The notes: generated by a model not told the origin, from the sequence alone. A DNA stretch of 64,000 nucleotides from an uncultured Fluviicola sp. (GCF_946478805.1 NZ_CAMLDC010000016.1:46324-110323), one strand, 5' to 3'. Positions 25,300 through 36,202 are shown, counted from the stretch's first letter. Numbers and translations: made by a program.

Positions 25300-28104
25300 A
25301 TGCTTACCCCAGAGTCCGATAAAAAACTGTTCCTGTTAGACGCCTTTGCACTGATTTACAGAGCCTATTTTGCTTTTGCAAAAAATCCGAGAGTGAATTC
25401 GAAAGGGCAAAACACTTCTGCAGCATTTGGTTTTACGAATGTGCTGATCGATATCCTGAACAAGGAAAAACCTTCTCACATTGCAGTAGTATTTGATCCT
25501 CCGGGTGGTGCAACAAATAGAAACGTGGATTTTGAAGCTTACAAAGCACATCGGGAAGAGATGCCGGAAGATATCCGCAATATGATCGAACCCATCAAAC
25601 AGGTAATCAAAGCATTTCGAATTCCAATCTATATGGCGGACGGTTATGAAGCTGACGACCTGATTGGAACAATGGCCAAAATGGCTGAAAAAGAAGGATT
25701 CACCACTTATATGATGACTCCCGACAAAGATTTCGGTCAGTTGGTAAGCGAACAGATTTTCATTTACAAGCCCGGGCGGGGCGGAGATCCGGCATCGATT
25801 ATGGGAGTGAAAGAGGTCTGTGAAAAATTTGAAGTCGAACATCCGTTACAAGTAATCGATATCCTCGGGTTATGGGGAGATGCTGCTGATAATATTCCGG
25901 GAATTCCGGGAGTCGGTGAGAAAACAGCCAAAAAACTGATTGCTGATTACGGGTCAATGGAAGGTGTTTTCGAAAATGTGGAGGATCTGAAAGGGAAGAT
26001 GAAAGAGAACATGATCAATTTCAAGGAACAGGGAATTATTTCCAAGATCCTGGCAACGATCATCCTCGATGCTCCGGTTGAATTCAATGCTGAAGAATTG
26101 AAAAAAGAAGAACCGGATAAAGATGCTATCCTGAAAATTTTCACCGATCTGGAATTCCGAAACCTGGCAAAACGCATTACAGGTGAGGAGATCGTTGTGA
26201 CCTCTGCAGGAGTGAATGAAAATGGTCAGCTGGATTTATTCGGAACACAGAGCTTGGTGGATGTACAACAAGCACAACCTACCAGCGGTGTGAAAACCAT
26301 TGCAACGGAAAAACCGTCCTATCATCTGGTAAGTTTACCTGAAGAACGTAAAGCTTTACTGACTAAATTACTGAAAGAAAAATCTGTCTGTTTTGATACA
26401 GAAACAACGGATATCAATGCACTTCATGCGGACCTGGTCGGAATGTCATTTTCCTTTAAGGCGCGGGAAGCATATTATGTTGCCGTTCCGAAAGACAAAC
26501 AAGAAGCACAAGCAATTGTGGATGAATTCAAACCGTTTTTCGAGCACAAAACCATCGAAAAGATCGCTCATAATATGAAATACGACATCCAGGTATTGCA
26601 TCGTTATGGGGTTCAATTTGACGGACCGCTGTTTGATACAATGATTGCCCATTACCTGATTCAACCTGAATCGAAACAAGGAATGGATTTCCTAGCTGAA
26701 TATTACTTGAATTATACACCGATCAGTATTGAGGCATTGATTGGAAAGAAAGGAAAAGGCCAGGGAAATATGGGCGATCTGCAACCGGAAGCAATCTGCG
26801 ATTACGCTTGTGAAGATGCGGATATTACCTTCCAATTGAAACAATTATTTGCTCCTCAGATCGAGAAAGACCATCTGAAAAGTCTTTTCTATGAAATGGA
26901 AATGCCATTGGTTTCAGTTCTTGCGGAAATGGAAGAAGAAGGAGTTGCAATCGACATTCCACATTTGGAAGCCTATTCGAAGCAATTGGCAGAAGAAACG
27001 GAAGGATTGGAAAAACGCATCAGGGAATTGGCCGGGATGGATTTCAATGTGGATTCTCCGAAACAGTTGGGCGATATCCTGTTTGAGCACATGAAGATTT
27101 CTTCGAAAGCCAAGAAGACCAAGACAGGACAATACGCTACATCCGAAGATATTTTGCAACAGCATAAGAACGATCACGAAATTATTCCATGTATCCTGGA
27201 TTACCGTCAGATGAAGAAGTTGAAATCGACTTATGTCGATCCGCTTCCTACCATGAAAGATCCGGTCGATGGCAGAGTTCATACGAGCTACATGCAAACA
27301 GTAACTGCAACTGGTCGTTTGAGTTCAAATAATCCGAACTTGCAGAACATTCCGATTCGCAGCGAACGTGGAAAGGAAATCAGAAGAGCATTCATTGCAC
27401 GTGGGGAAGATTTCCAGTTGATGTCTGCCGATTACTCGCAAATTGAATTGCGCATCATTGCCGCTTTGGCGAATGACACCAATATGATCCAGGCATTCAG
27501 GGATAAAGTGGATATTCACCGTGCAACTGCAGCAAAAGTATTCCATACCGAGTTGGAGGAAGTAACGAAAGACCAACGCAGTGCTGCGAAAGCGGTGAAC
27601 TTCGGAATCATTTACGGACAGTCGGCATTTGGTCTTTCCCAAAACCTGGGAATCAGCAGAACGGAAGCAAAACAAATCATCGATTCATACTTTGCACAGT
27701 ACTCAACGATTAAATCCTACATGGATAATGCAGTGAAAAATGCGCGTGAAAACGGTTATGTGGAAACGATCATGCAACGCAGACGTTATTTACCGGATAT
27801 CAATTCGGCGAACGCAGTTGTAAGAGGTTTTGCAGAACGAAATGCGGTCAATGCTCCTATTCAAGGTTCTGCGGCGGACATCGTGAAACTGGCGATGGTT
27901 GCTGTCGATAAAGCCATGAAAAAAGCGAAGGTGCAATCCAAAATGATCTTACAGGTACATGATGAGTTGGTCTTTGATGTACACAAGGACGAACAGGAAA
28001 TTATGAAAGCATTGGTCAAAGAAGCCATGGAAAATGCCATTCAATTGGTTGTTCCGATGGAAGTGGAAATGGAATTGGCTCACAACTGGCTGGATGCACA
28101 TTGA
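25300..28104 (+). CDS. polA: DNA polymerase I
   Basis: A 934-aa family A polymerase for replication gap filling and repair. The ATG at 25300 (MLTPESDKKLFLLDAFALIY) is preferred over an in-frame TTG at 25291. The 5'-3' exonuclease occupies ~1-290 (ALIYRAYFAF, VVFDPPGG, DGYEADDLIGT, TPDKDFGQLV, GIPGVGEKTA). A 3'-5' exonuclease with intact DEDD residues follows (FDTETTDIN, HNMKYDIQVL, CEDADITFQL), so proofreading is probably active. The polymerase domain has TGRLSSNNPNLQNIP, motif A MSADYSQIELRI, the O-helix RSAAKAVNFGIIYG and motif C LQVHDELVFDV. Confidence 0.97.
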   Translation: MLTPESDKKLFLLDAFALIYRAYFAFAKNPRVNSKGQNTSAAFGFTNVLIDILNKEKPSHIAVVFDPPGGATNRNVDFEAYKAHREEMPEDIRNMIEPIKQVIKAFRIPIYMADGYEADDLIGTMAKMAEKEGFTTYMMTPDKDFGQLVSEQIFIYKPGRGGDPASIMGVKEVCEKFEVEHPLQVIDILGLWGDAADNIPGIPGVGEKTAKKLIADYGSMEGVFENVEDLKGKMKENMINFKEQGIISKILATIILDAPVEFNAEELKKEEPDKDAILKIFTDLEFRNLAKRITGEEIVVTSAGVNENGQLDLFGTQSLVDVQQAQPTSGVKTIATEKPSYHLVSLPEERKALLTKLLKEKSVCFDTETTDINALHADLVGMSFSFKAREAYYVAVPKDKQEAQAIVDEFKPFFEHKTIEKIAHNMKYDIQVLHRYGVQFDGPLFDTMIAHYLIQPESKQGMDFLAEYYLNYTPISIEALIGKKGKGQGNMGDLQPEAICDYACEDADITFQLKQLFAPQIEKDHLKSLFYEMEMPLVSVLAEMEEEGVAIDIPHLEAYSKQLAEETEGLEKRIRELAGMDFNVDSPKQLGDILFEHMKISSKAKKTKTGQYATSEDILQQHKNDHEIIPCILDYRQMKKLKSTYVDPLPTMKDPVDGRVHTSYMQTVTATGRLSSNNPNLQNIPIRSERGKEIRRAFIARGEDFQLMSADYSQIELRIIAALANDTNMIQAFRDKVDIHRATAAKVFHTELEEVTKDQRSAAKAVNFGIIYGQSAFGLSQNLGISRTEAKQIIDSYFAQYSTIKSYMDNAVKNARENGYVETIMQRRRYLPDINSANAVVRGFAERNAVNAPIQGSAADIVKLAMVAVDKAMKKAKVQSKMILQVHDELVFDVHKDEQEIMKALVKEAMENAIQLVVPMEVEMELAHNWLDAH

Positions 28105-28329
28105 TTGGCATATCAACCTTCCTCAAATTCTTCCTGGTTGTTTAACACAAAGTTCACGAAGAACACAAAGTTTTCTAGAAGGAGGTTGTTTTAGATTTTT
28201 TCAATACTGAAACATTTCATGTATTGTTTCCAGTTCAGGGATATTTCTTCCTGCGCATGAATCGACTTGAAGATGTTCTTACTACTGATTATCAAAAACC
28301 CATTCAATAATCCGAAAAATTTTTCGGGT
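28105..28329. other. Intergenic region with ACACAAAGTT repeat
   Basis: Contains two ACACAAAGTT copies (28145-28175), plus CAACCTTCCTC and GAAGGAGGTTG, which are imperfectly complementary and may form the polA terminator stem. No gene seen. Confidence 0.4.
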
Positions 28330-29079
28330 TTACTGAGTTTTCTCAAATAATTCCAGCAAATTTATTTCATTTCCTGGTCCACAACCATAACCTCCCGAAG
28401 CACCTTGGCTTTCAAGGTTGCCGGTTTTATCCAGGATCAAATTATACGAACTTACACACATTGTAGAACTTCCAGCTCCCTGAACTTCAATAGTAGCTGA
28501 CAGTTTCCCATCTACGATTTTTAAACCTGTTCCAAAAAAGAAATAACTTCTGTTGGGCTTGGAAATTGTCCTCCATTCTTCCTTAAAGTTCAAATTTACA
28601 CAGTTGATTTTGACTGCATAAGTCGATTGAGACGGATTCGTTATTCCTCTGCGATCATCGCCAATGAAATAGATTTTGTTTTCAGAGAACAAAGCACTTA
28701 TAATTGCAAGGTCGTTTATTGCATGATAAAAAACAATTCGATCACCTTCAGTCTTTAAAAAAAGTGAATAGCCCCTGTTATTATCAAAGAATCTCTTACG
28801 AGCTACTAAAAACAGACCTTCTTTTAACTTCTTAACCTCATACAACTCAGAAGAATCACTTAGAAAAGAGGCTTTAATTTTCAGTATCAAATCAAAATTG
28901 CTTGGGCGAATGCTTCCGTCATCTAATTTTTTCTCACCTAAAATGCCATCCAGCGGGTTTAAAACGATCTGCTTTCCCTTTGGAATAAACTGAACTATCG
29001 GAAAATTTTTATCAAAATAGCCATTAAGTAAGTACAAAAGCATAAAACCTAAAAAGGAGCTGACGAGCAAGTTTTTCAT
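28330..29079 (-). CDS. Exported or membrane-anchored protein of unknown function
   Basis: A 249-aa protein with an N-terminal hydrophobic segment (NLLVSSFLGFMLLYLLNGYF) acting as signal or anchor. The remainder is beta-rich (YSLFLKTEGDRIVFYHAI, SENKIYFIGDDRRG, LIVD-type strands) with a Gly-rich C-terminus (GASGGYGCGPGNE). No family recognised. It lies 44 nt downstream of the M36 protease gene on the same strand and could be cotranscribed with it. Confidence 0.6.
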   Translation of the reverse strand: MKNLLVSSFLGFMLLYLLNGYFDKNFPIVQFIPKGKQIVLNPLDGILGEKKLDDGSIRPSNFDLILKIKASFLSDSSELYEVKKLKEGLFLVARKRFFDNNRGYSLFLKTEGDRIVFYHAINDLAIISALFSENKIYFIGDDRRGITNPSQSTYAVKINCVNLNFKEEWRTISKPNRSYFFFGTGLKIVDGKLSATIEVQGAGSSTMCVSSYNLILDKTGNLESQGASGGYGCGPGNEINLLELFEKTQ

Positions 29080-29123
29080 AAGAAATCCATTTGTCAGCTC
29101 CTTTTACAATAATTGTGCTACGA

Positions 29124-31670
29124 TCAGAATTTCTCTATTCGAATAGTTTCTAATCCATTTTGAGTTTGCACTTTCATCAGGTACAATCCTTTTTTCAAGC
29201 TGCTGATATCAATTGCAATTTCGTAATTGTCATTTTCAACTGCTTTCGTATATACCGTTTTTCCACTCAAGTCCACTAACTCAATTTGTTGGATTCCCGA
29301 ATTGGAATTCTTCACCGTCAGTTTTCCATTACTTGGATTTGGGTACACTTGAATTTGTGCCGTTTTGTTTTCATTCAACCCCAATCCTGGATTACAGCTC
29401 GGATCAACGTCAAATGCTTCTACCTGGTCATTGCGATCATCTGAATCTCCCTGGCTAGCAGAAAAACCCAATCCTCTTCTGGCAAATACTTCCCAGATCA
29501 GGCATTTGTTCGCTCCGCCGTAAAGTATTAGATCTGCTGCCAGAATTCCATCACGGCCATCGACAAAACCGGGAGCACAAGCTGTCAATTTCAATCCTTC
29601 AATCACCAGATTCATGGCAATATTATTTCCTCCCATTCCTGATTTAATATTTGAATCGAAACCGTACTGATCGATCAGGGCCCAATTCAAATCCCAAAGC
29701 ATCGTAGCCCAGACAAAACCAATCCCATGCGGCTGGCTCAATGAATTATTATTTGTATTTCCGTAAGTATAATCATTGATTGCAAAATCCGTTGAATAAG
29801 GTGACGGACGAATTCCTGTTCCATTGTTCGGTTCATTCGTAACATATGTTCCGACTCCCCTTCCATCCGTTCCAAGATCTGAAGCTACTTGCGTAAGCAT
29901 TAACCCGAACCAGTCTGACCAGCCCTCACCCATTTGTTCAGCATTGAAGAGACAATCTGTATTGTCTGCTCCACCAACCAAACGAGTTGAAATTCCGTGA
30001 CCATATTCATGCGCAATAATCATATTATCGAAATCAGAATCAGTTGCTGTAAGGTCTCCAGGATTCACAATGGTTCCATTCACCGTATTTCCTAAATTCA
30101 GTTGGTTCACAAACGAATCTCCGTTGGGTTTTGAAACCATGATTGAAGGAATTGCTTCAGCACCCGTCCCTCCACCCATTGCCTGGGTACTTGTTCCGGT
30201 ATTATTCATGATGATTACTGCAACCGCTCCAAAATTTTGACATGCTATCACCTTTTCTGAAAACGTACATGATCCTCTTCGCACCAATGCAATCTTACCT
30301 GCCAATGCTGCTCCGTTTGTAATTGTTCCGCAAGCGTCTGTAATATCCGTTCCATCATCGATTACCAAAACCACGTCTTCCGTGATCGGTGTAGCAGGAA
30401 CAGGTGGACCGAAACCTGCCGTGGAGCAAGAATAAGATCCCGCAATTCCTGCCGGTGCATTGATTGTCAATAAATCAGGAACGTTGCTTTCTGTCCATAA
30501 ATACATCTGCATCCGAGGATTCTGACCATCGGGCGGTGTTCCAAAGTTTGCGTTGTTGGTTCCGCTTCCGTCTTGTGCATCAGCCATTACCTGATCCAGT
30601 CCTAAAGCAGAACCGGAATAATTTGTTTCCTGGAAATTTCCACTTTCCTCATCAAATCCGTAATAAGCCCAGATGTCATGCATCATGTTGTTCATATAGA
30701 ACAGGTTCGTGATTACTGCATCCAGGTTTCCTTGTACACCAACAACTGAGTCATAAGCGAAATTAAAATTCAAACTTGCAGTTCCATCCGGTGAGTACCC
30801 TGGAAAATCATCGTTATCAATATCATCAGATGCATAGACATTGTTACCTCTTGTAATCGTATACTCATCTCCGGCAATTCCATCCGTATCGTGCCAGCCG
30901 AAAGGAGAATATGTTGCATCGGAAGGATTAACTACCAAAACCCGGTTTCCATGCGCCGGACTGATATTCGGCAAAGCATAAACCATATACTGATCCAATC
31001 CCGGAGGTGGCGGTGGTGCCATCATTGTTCCTGAAATGTGGTGATTTTCATCTGTACAATGCTCAACAGAACAATGAGAGATCCAATCATTCCGGAAGAC
31101 CACTTCTCCAGTTTCAGCATTCAATCTCATTGACCACCAATGTTCAGAAGCGACAGGATAAATACTCAAATCCCATAAGTAAACCAATTGTCCTTTGATT
31201 TTTCCAAGTACTAATTTTACCGGAATATCTTCTTTTGAGATTCCTTCTTTTGAAAACAGGTAAGCCTTTTCGGTATTTTTTAGTTGTCTGATATTCGCAT
31301 TTGGAATGTTCAGGTGTTTTAATGCCGCATTCACTGCTTCATTTGCACTGAGTGCAGACTGGTTTGCAGGTTCGGAAATCGAAACGAAATTTGTAGTAAC
31401 GTGTACCACTTGCTTGTCCTTTACCGTAACAACTCCAAATCCATCAATAATGGAAAGACCATTTTTTGTCTGGCGAACTTTCAGGTGTTTCGTATTTGCA
31501 GCTTTCGAAGAAGAACTGGAAACCAATTCCAGGTTTGAGAAATCCGAAGATTTCAGGCTCCAGGTACTTGCATGGTCCTGTAAATAGTTCTGAACGGTTT
31601 GTAATTCGCTTTGTCCGAAACAAAAATTAAGGATCGTAAGGAATAAAAAAGAGGAGAGTAACTTTTTCAT
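29124..31670 (-). CDS. M36 family zinc metalloprotease with PA domain, T9SS-secreted
   Basis: An 848-aa secreted protease. Signal peptide MKKLLSSFLFLTILNFCFGQ, FTP/PepSY-type propeptide (~25-190), then the fungalysin catalytic domain with AHEYGHGISTRL (H554, E555, H558 zinc/catalytic). A protease-associated (PA) domain is inserted before it (~400-535: PITEDVVLVIDDG, GKIALVRRGSCTFSEKV, AVIIMNNT). The C-terminus (QIQVYPNPSNGKLTVKN to LETIRIEKF) is a T9SS type A sorting domain. Probably digests proteins outside the cell. All key residues are present. Confidence 0.93.
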   Translation of the reverse strand: MKKLLSSFLFLTILNFCFGQSELQTVQNYLQDHASTWSLKSSDFSNLELVSSSSSKAANTKHLKVRQTKNGLSIIDGFGVVTVKDKQVVHVTTNFVSISEPANQSALSANEAVNAALKHLNIPNANIRQLKNTEKAYLFSKEGISKEDIPVKLVLGKIKGQLVYLWDLSIYPVASEHWWSMRLNAETGEVVFRNDWISHCSVEHCTDENHHISGTMMAPPPPPGLDQYMVYALPNISPAHGNRVLVVNPSDATYSPFGWHDTDGIAGDEYTITRGNNVYASDDIDNDDFPGYSPDGTASLNFNFAYDSVVGVQGNLDAVITNLFYMNNMMHDIWAYYGFDEESGNFQETNYSGSALGLDQVMADAQDGSGTNNANFGTPPDGQNPRMQMYLWTESNVPDLLTINAPAGIAGSYSCSTAGFGPPVPATPITEDVVLVIDDGTDITDACGTITNGAALAGKIALVRRGSCTFSEKVIACQNFGAVAVIIMNNTGTSTQAMGGGTGAEAIPSIMVSKPNGDSFVNQLNLGNTVNGTIVNPGDLTATDSDFDNMIIAHEYGHGISTRLVGGADNTDCLFNAEQMGEGWSDWFGLMLTQVASDLGTDGRGVGTYVTNEPNNGTGIRPSPYSTDFAINDYTYGNTNNNSLSQPHGIGFVWATMLWDLNWALIDQYGFDSNIKSGMGGNNIAMNLVIEGLKLTACAPGFVDGRDGILAADLILYGGANKCLIWEVFARRGLGFSASQGDSDDRNDQVEAFDVDPSCNPGLGLNENKTAQIQVYPNPSNGKLTVKNSNSGIQQIELVDLSGKTVYTKAVENDNYEIAIDISSLKKGLYLMKVQTQNGLETIRIEKF

Positions 31671-31812
31671 TTTCAGTTTTTAAGTTGTCCAATGTACAAA
31701 AAAAGACAAGAAAAGCGAAGGCTTTGAAAAAAGACAAACGTTAGTGCAGTCTAAAATAAGCGAAAGCTTTGAAAAAGATCCTTCGCAGACGGATCAGAGC
31801 ATATGAAAAATT

Positions 31813-34800
31813 CTAATAACTCAACTTCCAGCCACGTTGTTTCATTACCCGATGAAGGGTCACCAAGTCTTGTCCGTTCGGAACTTCTGCGTATGCATTT
31901 TTGAATCGGACTGTTTTACTTTCAACCGTTCCTTTCAAGCCATAAGGAAAAACAAATGCTTTGTCGGATGTCTGGTAAGCCTCCAATTCCTGCAAAAACC
32001 GTCTCAGCAAGTTCACGGATTCGTTATCGGACAATTCAAAATCTGTTGATTTCACTGATGAGAAGAAATGCATTTCCTGTTTTGCTCTCGTCAGCAATAC
32101 ATTCAGGCGTTTGTGTCCGTTATTTTGGTTCAAAGGCCCAAAACGCATTTGGAATGATCCTTCCGGATTCCGGGCATATCCCAAACTGATAACCAGGATA
32201 TCCGCTTCATCTCCTTGTACATTTTCCAGTGCTTTGAAAAAGACCTTGTTTTCATCCTCCTTCAGTGATATCAGGTTTTGAACGCGCGGGGAACAGGTTT
32301 TCCAAATGGTTTTCAATTGTTCTTCTGAGAAAGCTACAATTCCGAGTGTCTTTGTTTCCCAATCGGAAAAATTTTCCAGAAAATCGGCTACTGATTTAGC
32401 TTCCACTTGATTTTTGCGTTCATCAAAGATTCCGTTTTCCACGAAATGATGAAACAACACTTCCTTCCGATCCGGAGAAGGATAAACAATCAGTTCGTCT
32501 TTGTAAAAATGCTTATTCGAAAACCCGATCAGTTCCAGGTATTCGGAACGATAATGATGCCTTAACGGAACGCGTTCAAAATAATAAGCCGCCTGGTGCA
32601 GCAGATCATGGAATCCGAAGTTTTTCCCGAAGTAATTGGAGGGAGCCATTTGGTGCTCGTCACCCGCAACCAAAGCTCTTTTCGAACGGAATAAGGAACC
32701 CAATGCATTTGGAAGCGGAAGTTGACTCGCCTCATCAAAGAGAACCAAATCAAACAATCCCATTTCCAGCGGAAAATGGTCCGCCACCTGATTGGGGGTA
32801 GCCAACCAGATCGGGATGAGCAATTGAACCCATTCCTTCGCATCACTTGCAATCAGATTGCGAATGGTGATGTTATTTCTTGATTTCCCGAATTCCTTTA
32901 CCAATAATGATTTTCCTTTCTTCAAACGGGCTTTGAGTTCTTTCCGCGACTGCGAAAGTTTTTGATTGGGAATTCGCAACAGTTCTTCAAACGCTGAAAA
33001 TTGTTTCTGAATCTGGGACCGGAGTGCTGTTCCAAAATCAGAAAATTCCCGGTTCTCCGTTTCGATTATCTGATCCAACCGTTGCTGAAGGGATTCTCCT
33101 GAAAATTTCACGATTTCCGGGTTCACCGATTCTATTTTTTTTAAAGAACTGAACAAGAGCAGTTCCTGTAAAGTTTCCCAAGAGTCGATCCCATCCAATA
33201 AGCCGAAAAAGAAACGCGGTAATTGTTTGAGGTCTTCATAAGCGGCACTCAACTCAACAAATTCAGCCTGTTTTTGAGCCAGGAATTCAGCTAAAATCAC
33301 CTCATCCCGCAATTCAAAAAAACGTGTCAAAGTGGATCTTAAGTGATTCAATTCCGAACCGCATGAAACGATCAACAAACGTTTTTCCCTTGTCCAACCG
33401 GCAATTTCATTGATCAATGAACCGTTTTCATTTTCCAGGTTGGCCGCATAGATCATTCCCATTTCCAAGGCATACGCAGTTGTCTCCAGGCCCAATTCGG
33501 CAAAATACGTCTCGAGTTCTTTTAATTTATCTGTTTCAGACAGATAGTTTTTCCAATTCGCAAGCGCAATTTCAGGTAGTACGGACGAGTCGTTCAGCAA
33601 CCTGGCAATGGCTTTCTTCCTTTTGCGGAGCTGAATCCAGGTACTCGCCTGCTCCCAGGATTCCAATTGGCTTTTGGAAGGACTCTGTTTCCAAATTTGA
33701 TTCTCCTTTTCAAGGGATGTCAGTTGTTCTCTCAATTCTTTCAGTAAGAGCACCTGCTTTTGAAATTTCTTCCACTCCCTGGGTTTCGAAATGAGCTGGC
33801 TGTATGCTTTGTAGTATTCGTTTTCAACCAGTTGACAACGTCCTAAAACGGAAATCATTTTTTCCAAATCGCCAAAAGAAACCAATTCACTCAATTTTGA
33901 TTGAATTGCTTCCAGATCGCTTTGGGCATTTTTAATCAGCTGATCTCCGTTCCATTGTTCGAAAAATGCGGGTTTCAATCCTTTCAATTTTGAAAATCCG
34001 TTTAGCTTCAGATCCAATTTTTGAATCACCGGCTTATTCTGCAGCCATTCATCGATTGTTGGAATGCTGCTCGAGAAACGTTCGTTTGTTATTGGGGTTT
34101 CAAGCAACAAATCTTGTAACTCTTTATAGGAAACACCGGCAAAATAATCGGAGGTGTTCAATCGATCGAGTAACAATTGCAAATTCGCATGGAATTGCTC
34201 AGAAAGCCTCAGGTTCTGGTTCGAACGGATCTCCGAATTTTCCAATAAATTCCAGGTTGCCTTCAATTGTGCCAATAAATCTTTCGATCTTGTCTGGCTA
34301 TGTACAACAAATGCGAACGGATCCAACTGGAGTTCTGAAAGTTTTTTGACCAGCACATCCAATGCTACGCGCTTTTCAGAAACCACCAGTGTCTTCAGTT
34401 CACTTTTTAATGATTTTCCAAGAATATTAATTAAAACCTGCGATTTCCCAGTTCCCGGAGGACCTTGGAGCAATACATTCTTTGAATTGATGGTATTAAA
34501 AACCTGTTTTTGATCCACGTCTGCCGGGTAAATCAAATCATTGGACAAATTCAATTCTTCAGTCACTTCGAAATCATTTCCAAGCAATTGCTGAACCAGC
34601 GAATTTTTATGCTCCGATTTTTCGATTCCTTCCAATTCTCTCAACAGATGAAAGCGGTGATAATGAAAATTACCGCAATAGATTTCATGGGAAAATCGGG
34701 TTTCAAGATTTTCGTTTTGGAATTGCCGGATCACCCAATCCAATTTCTCCTGCAAATTCAAATCACCCGGAATCACACTTAGCGATTCATTATTCAGTTC

Positions 34801-35184
34801 TGAATACAAGAATTTGATGTAGGGATTCATTTCAATTGCTTCTTCATCCAATTCAAGTTGAAGCGTATTGTTAATCCGGGTATATTCCCAAGTTAATGGT
34901 ACAATTAACAAAGGGGATTGAACGGCTCCATTCTGAATTGTTGAAGTCACCGTTCCAAAAACCAAACACAATGAATTCACATCCGATTCCAACCTGAATT
35001 TGTTTGCCACTTGCCAGACGGATTTCCATTTTCCCTCCAATTGAACCTGGAATTTGTCTTTCGGTAGTTCTTCAAAAGGGATGAGTGACTCGTGATTTTC
35101 GGCAAGATTTACCAGCATGTCCGTCTTGGGCATGTCCGATAAGGCATGAATAAAATCAGCGATATTTATTGGTGAAACACTCAT
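31813..35184 (-). CDS. Large SF1 (UPF1-like) AAA helicase-type ATPase
   Basis: About 1123 aa from ATG 35184 (MSVSPINIADFIH); the frame is open to 35259, giving 1148 aa. The N-terminal ~220 residues are beta-rich, with PLLIVPLTWEYTR as in large DUF4011-type helicases. Walker A is QGPPGTGKS (~240-248); a long helical insertion (~380-770) separates it from Walker B DLVLFDEASQLPL (~815), followed by VAGDEHQMAPSNYFG, ENVQGDEADILVISLGYARN and RLNVLLTRAKQEM. All SF1 motifs are intact. No nuclease domain is visible at the short C-terminus (~50 aa after the helicase). Role unknown: RNA/DNA metabolism or defence; no neighbouring defence genes were seen. Confidence 0.82.
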   Translation of the reverse strand: MSVSPINIADFIHALSDMPKTDMLVNLAENHESLIPFEELPKDKFQVQLEGKWKSVWQVANKFRLESDVNSLCLVFGTVTSTIQNGAVQSPLLIVPLTWEYTRINNTLQLELDEEAIEMNPYIKFLYSELNNESLSVIPGDLNLQEKLDWVIRQFQNENLETRFSHEIYCGNFHYHRFHLLRELEGIEKSEHKNSLVQQLLGNDFEVTEELNLSNDLIYPADVDQKQVFNTINSKNVLLQGPPGTGKSQVLINILGKSLKSELKTLVVSEKRVALDVLVKKLSELQLDPFAFVVHSQTRSKDLLAQLKATWNLLENSEIRSNQNLRLSEQFHANLQLLLDRLNTSDYFAGVSYKELQDLLLETPITNERFSSSIPTIDEWLQNKPVIQKLDLKLNGFSKLKGLKPAFFEQWNGDQLIKNAQSDLEAIQSKLSELVSFGDLEKMISVLGRCQLVENEYYKAYSQLISKPREWKKFQKQVLLLKELREQLTSLEKENQIWKQSPSKSQLESWEQASTWIQLRKRKKAIARLLNDSSVLPEIALANWKNYLSETDKLKELETYFAELGLETTAYALEMGMIYAANLENENGSLINEIAGWTREKRLLIVSCGSELNHLRSTLTRFFELRDEVILAEFLAQKQAEFVELSAAYEDLKQLPRFFFGLLDGIDSWETLQELLLFSSLKKIESVNPEIVKFSGESLQQRLDQIIETENREFSDFGTALRSQIQKQFSAFEELLRIPNQKLSQSRKELKARLKKGKSLLVKEFGKSRNNITIRNLIASDAKEWVQLLIPIWLATPNQVADHFPLEMGLFDLVLFDEASQLPLPNALGSLFRSKRALVAGDEHQMAPSNYFGKNFGFHDLLHQAAYYFERVPLRHHYRSEYLELIGFSNKHFYKDELIVYPSPDRKEVLFHHFVENGIFDERKNQVEAKSVADFLENFSDWETKTLGIVAFSEEQLKTIWKTCSPRVQNLISLKEDENKVFFKALENVQGDEADILVISLGYARNPEGSFQMRFGPLNQNNGHKRLNVLLTRAKQEMHFFSSVKSTDFELSDNESVNLLRRFLQELEAYQTSDKAFVFPYGLKGTVESKTVRFKNAYAEVPNGQDLVTLHRVMKQRGWKLSY

Positions 35185-35306
35185 TGAATTGCTTGACGAA
35201 AATAGTGAAAAGGTAGATATTAAAGCAGTTTGAAAATCGGAATAAACAGCCGAATTCAAAGAAACAGGTCAGAACGGTTCAATCGGAAGAAATAAAATAA
35301 CGGATA

Positions 35307-35323
35307 TGTAACCAAAGTAGCTG
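35307..35323. promoter_or_regulatory. Shared 17-bp element upstream of tauE-like gene
   Basis: TGTAACCAAAGTAGCTG, identical to 36203-36219 upstream of the MBL-rhodanese gene. It lies 48 nt before the ATG at 35372. Probably a common regulator site (for example a CRP/FNR-type protein, inference). Confidence 0.6.
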
Positions 35324-35371
35324 TTTCGCTTTATGGATAAATGCATTTTTGTAAAAACAATTTAGATTCGA

Positions 35372-36166
35372 ATGGATATCATAGGTTATTTCGCTTCTGT
35401 TTTTATTGGGATTTTACTGGGACTAATCGGAGGAGGAGGAAGTATTCTAACCGTTCCTGTTTTGGTTTACTTATTCGGTTTGGACGCAGTTCTGTCAACC
35501 ACCTATTCGCTATTTGTGGTAGGGACAACCAGTTTGGTCGGTTCTGTTTTCTATTTCAAACGCGGGCAAGTGGATCGGATCACCGTTCTTGCTTTTGGAA
35601 TTCCATCTATTGCAATGGTGTTTTTTACCAGACGATTTATTGTTCCTGCAATTCCGGAACACCTTTTCCAAATAGGAAGTTTTGATATCACGAAGAGTAT
35701 TTTCTTCATGCTTTTGTTTGCAGTATTGATGATTGCCGCTGCTTATAGCATGATAAAGAAACAGAAGACTTCAACAGTTCCGGCAAGACCGGGGAAGCCT
35801 AATTACATTTTCTTGATTCTCCAGGGACTTTTTGTGGGAATGGTGACGGGTATCGTAGGTGCCGGCGGTGGTTTTCTAATAATACCCGCTTTGGTCAACT
35901 TCTTAAAACTCCCGATGAAGACCGCGGTAGGAACTTCTCTGGTAATCATTGCTATCAATTCACTCACCGGATTCTTATTTTCGCTTCATGGAACTGAAAT
36001 CGAATGGGGATTTTTGGGAATCATCACCTTCTTCGCCATCACTGGAATTTTCATTGGTATGGCGCTATCCAAAAAGATCAATGGAACACGGTTGAAACCG
36101 ATCTTCGGTTGGTTTGTACTTGCAATGGGTGTTTTCATTGTTATAAAAGAGCTTTTTCTGTCTTAA
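35372..36166 (+). CDS. TauE/SafE-family sulfite/anion exporter
   Basis: A 264-aa membrane protein with about eight helices in two halves. The duplicated Gly-rich signature of the family is clear: [20 protein letters not shown] near the N-terminus and [20 protein letters not shown] in the second half. TauE/SafE proteins export sulfite, sulfoacetate or related anions. Its position before a persulfide-oxidising MBL-rhodanese protein and the shared upstream element suggest sulfite efflux after sulfide/persulfide oxidation (inference). Confidence 0.9.
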   Translation: MDIIGYFASVFIGILLGLIGGGGSILTVPVLVYLFGLDAVLSTTYSLFVVGTTSLVGSVFYFKRGQVDRITVLAFGIPSIAMVFFTRRFIVPAIPEHLFQIGSFDITKSIFFMLLFAVLMIAAAYSMIKKQKTSTVPARPGKPNYIFLILQGLFVGMVTGIVGAGGGFLIIPALVNFLKLPMKTAVGTSLVIIAINSLTGFLFSLHGTEIEWGFLGIITFFAITGIFIGMALSKKINGTRLKPIFGWFVLAMGVFIVIKELFLS

Positions 36167-36202
36167 AAAAGTGAATAAGTCTTTAAGATCCGGATCCACT
36201 TG

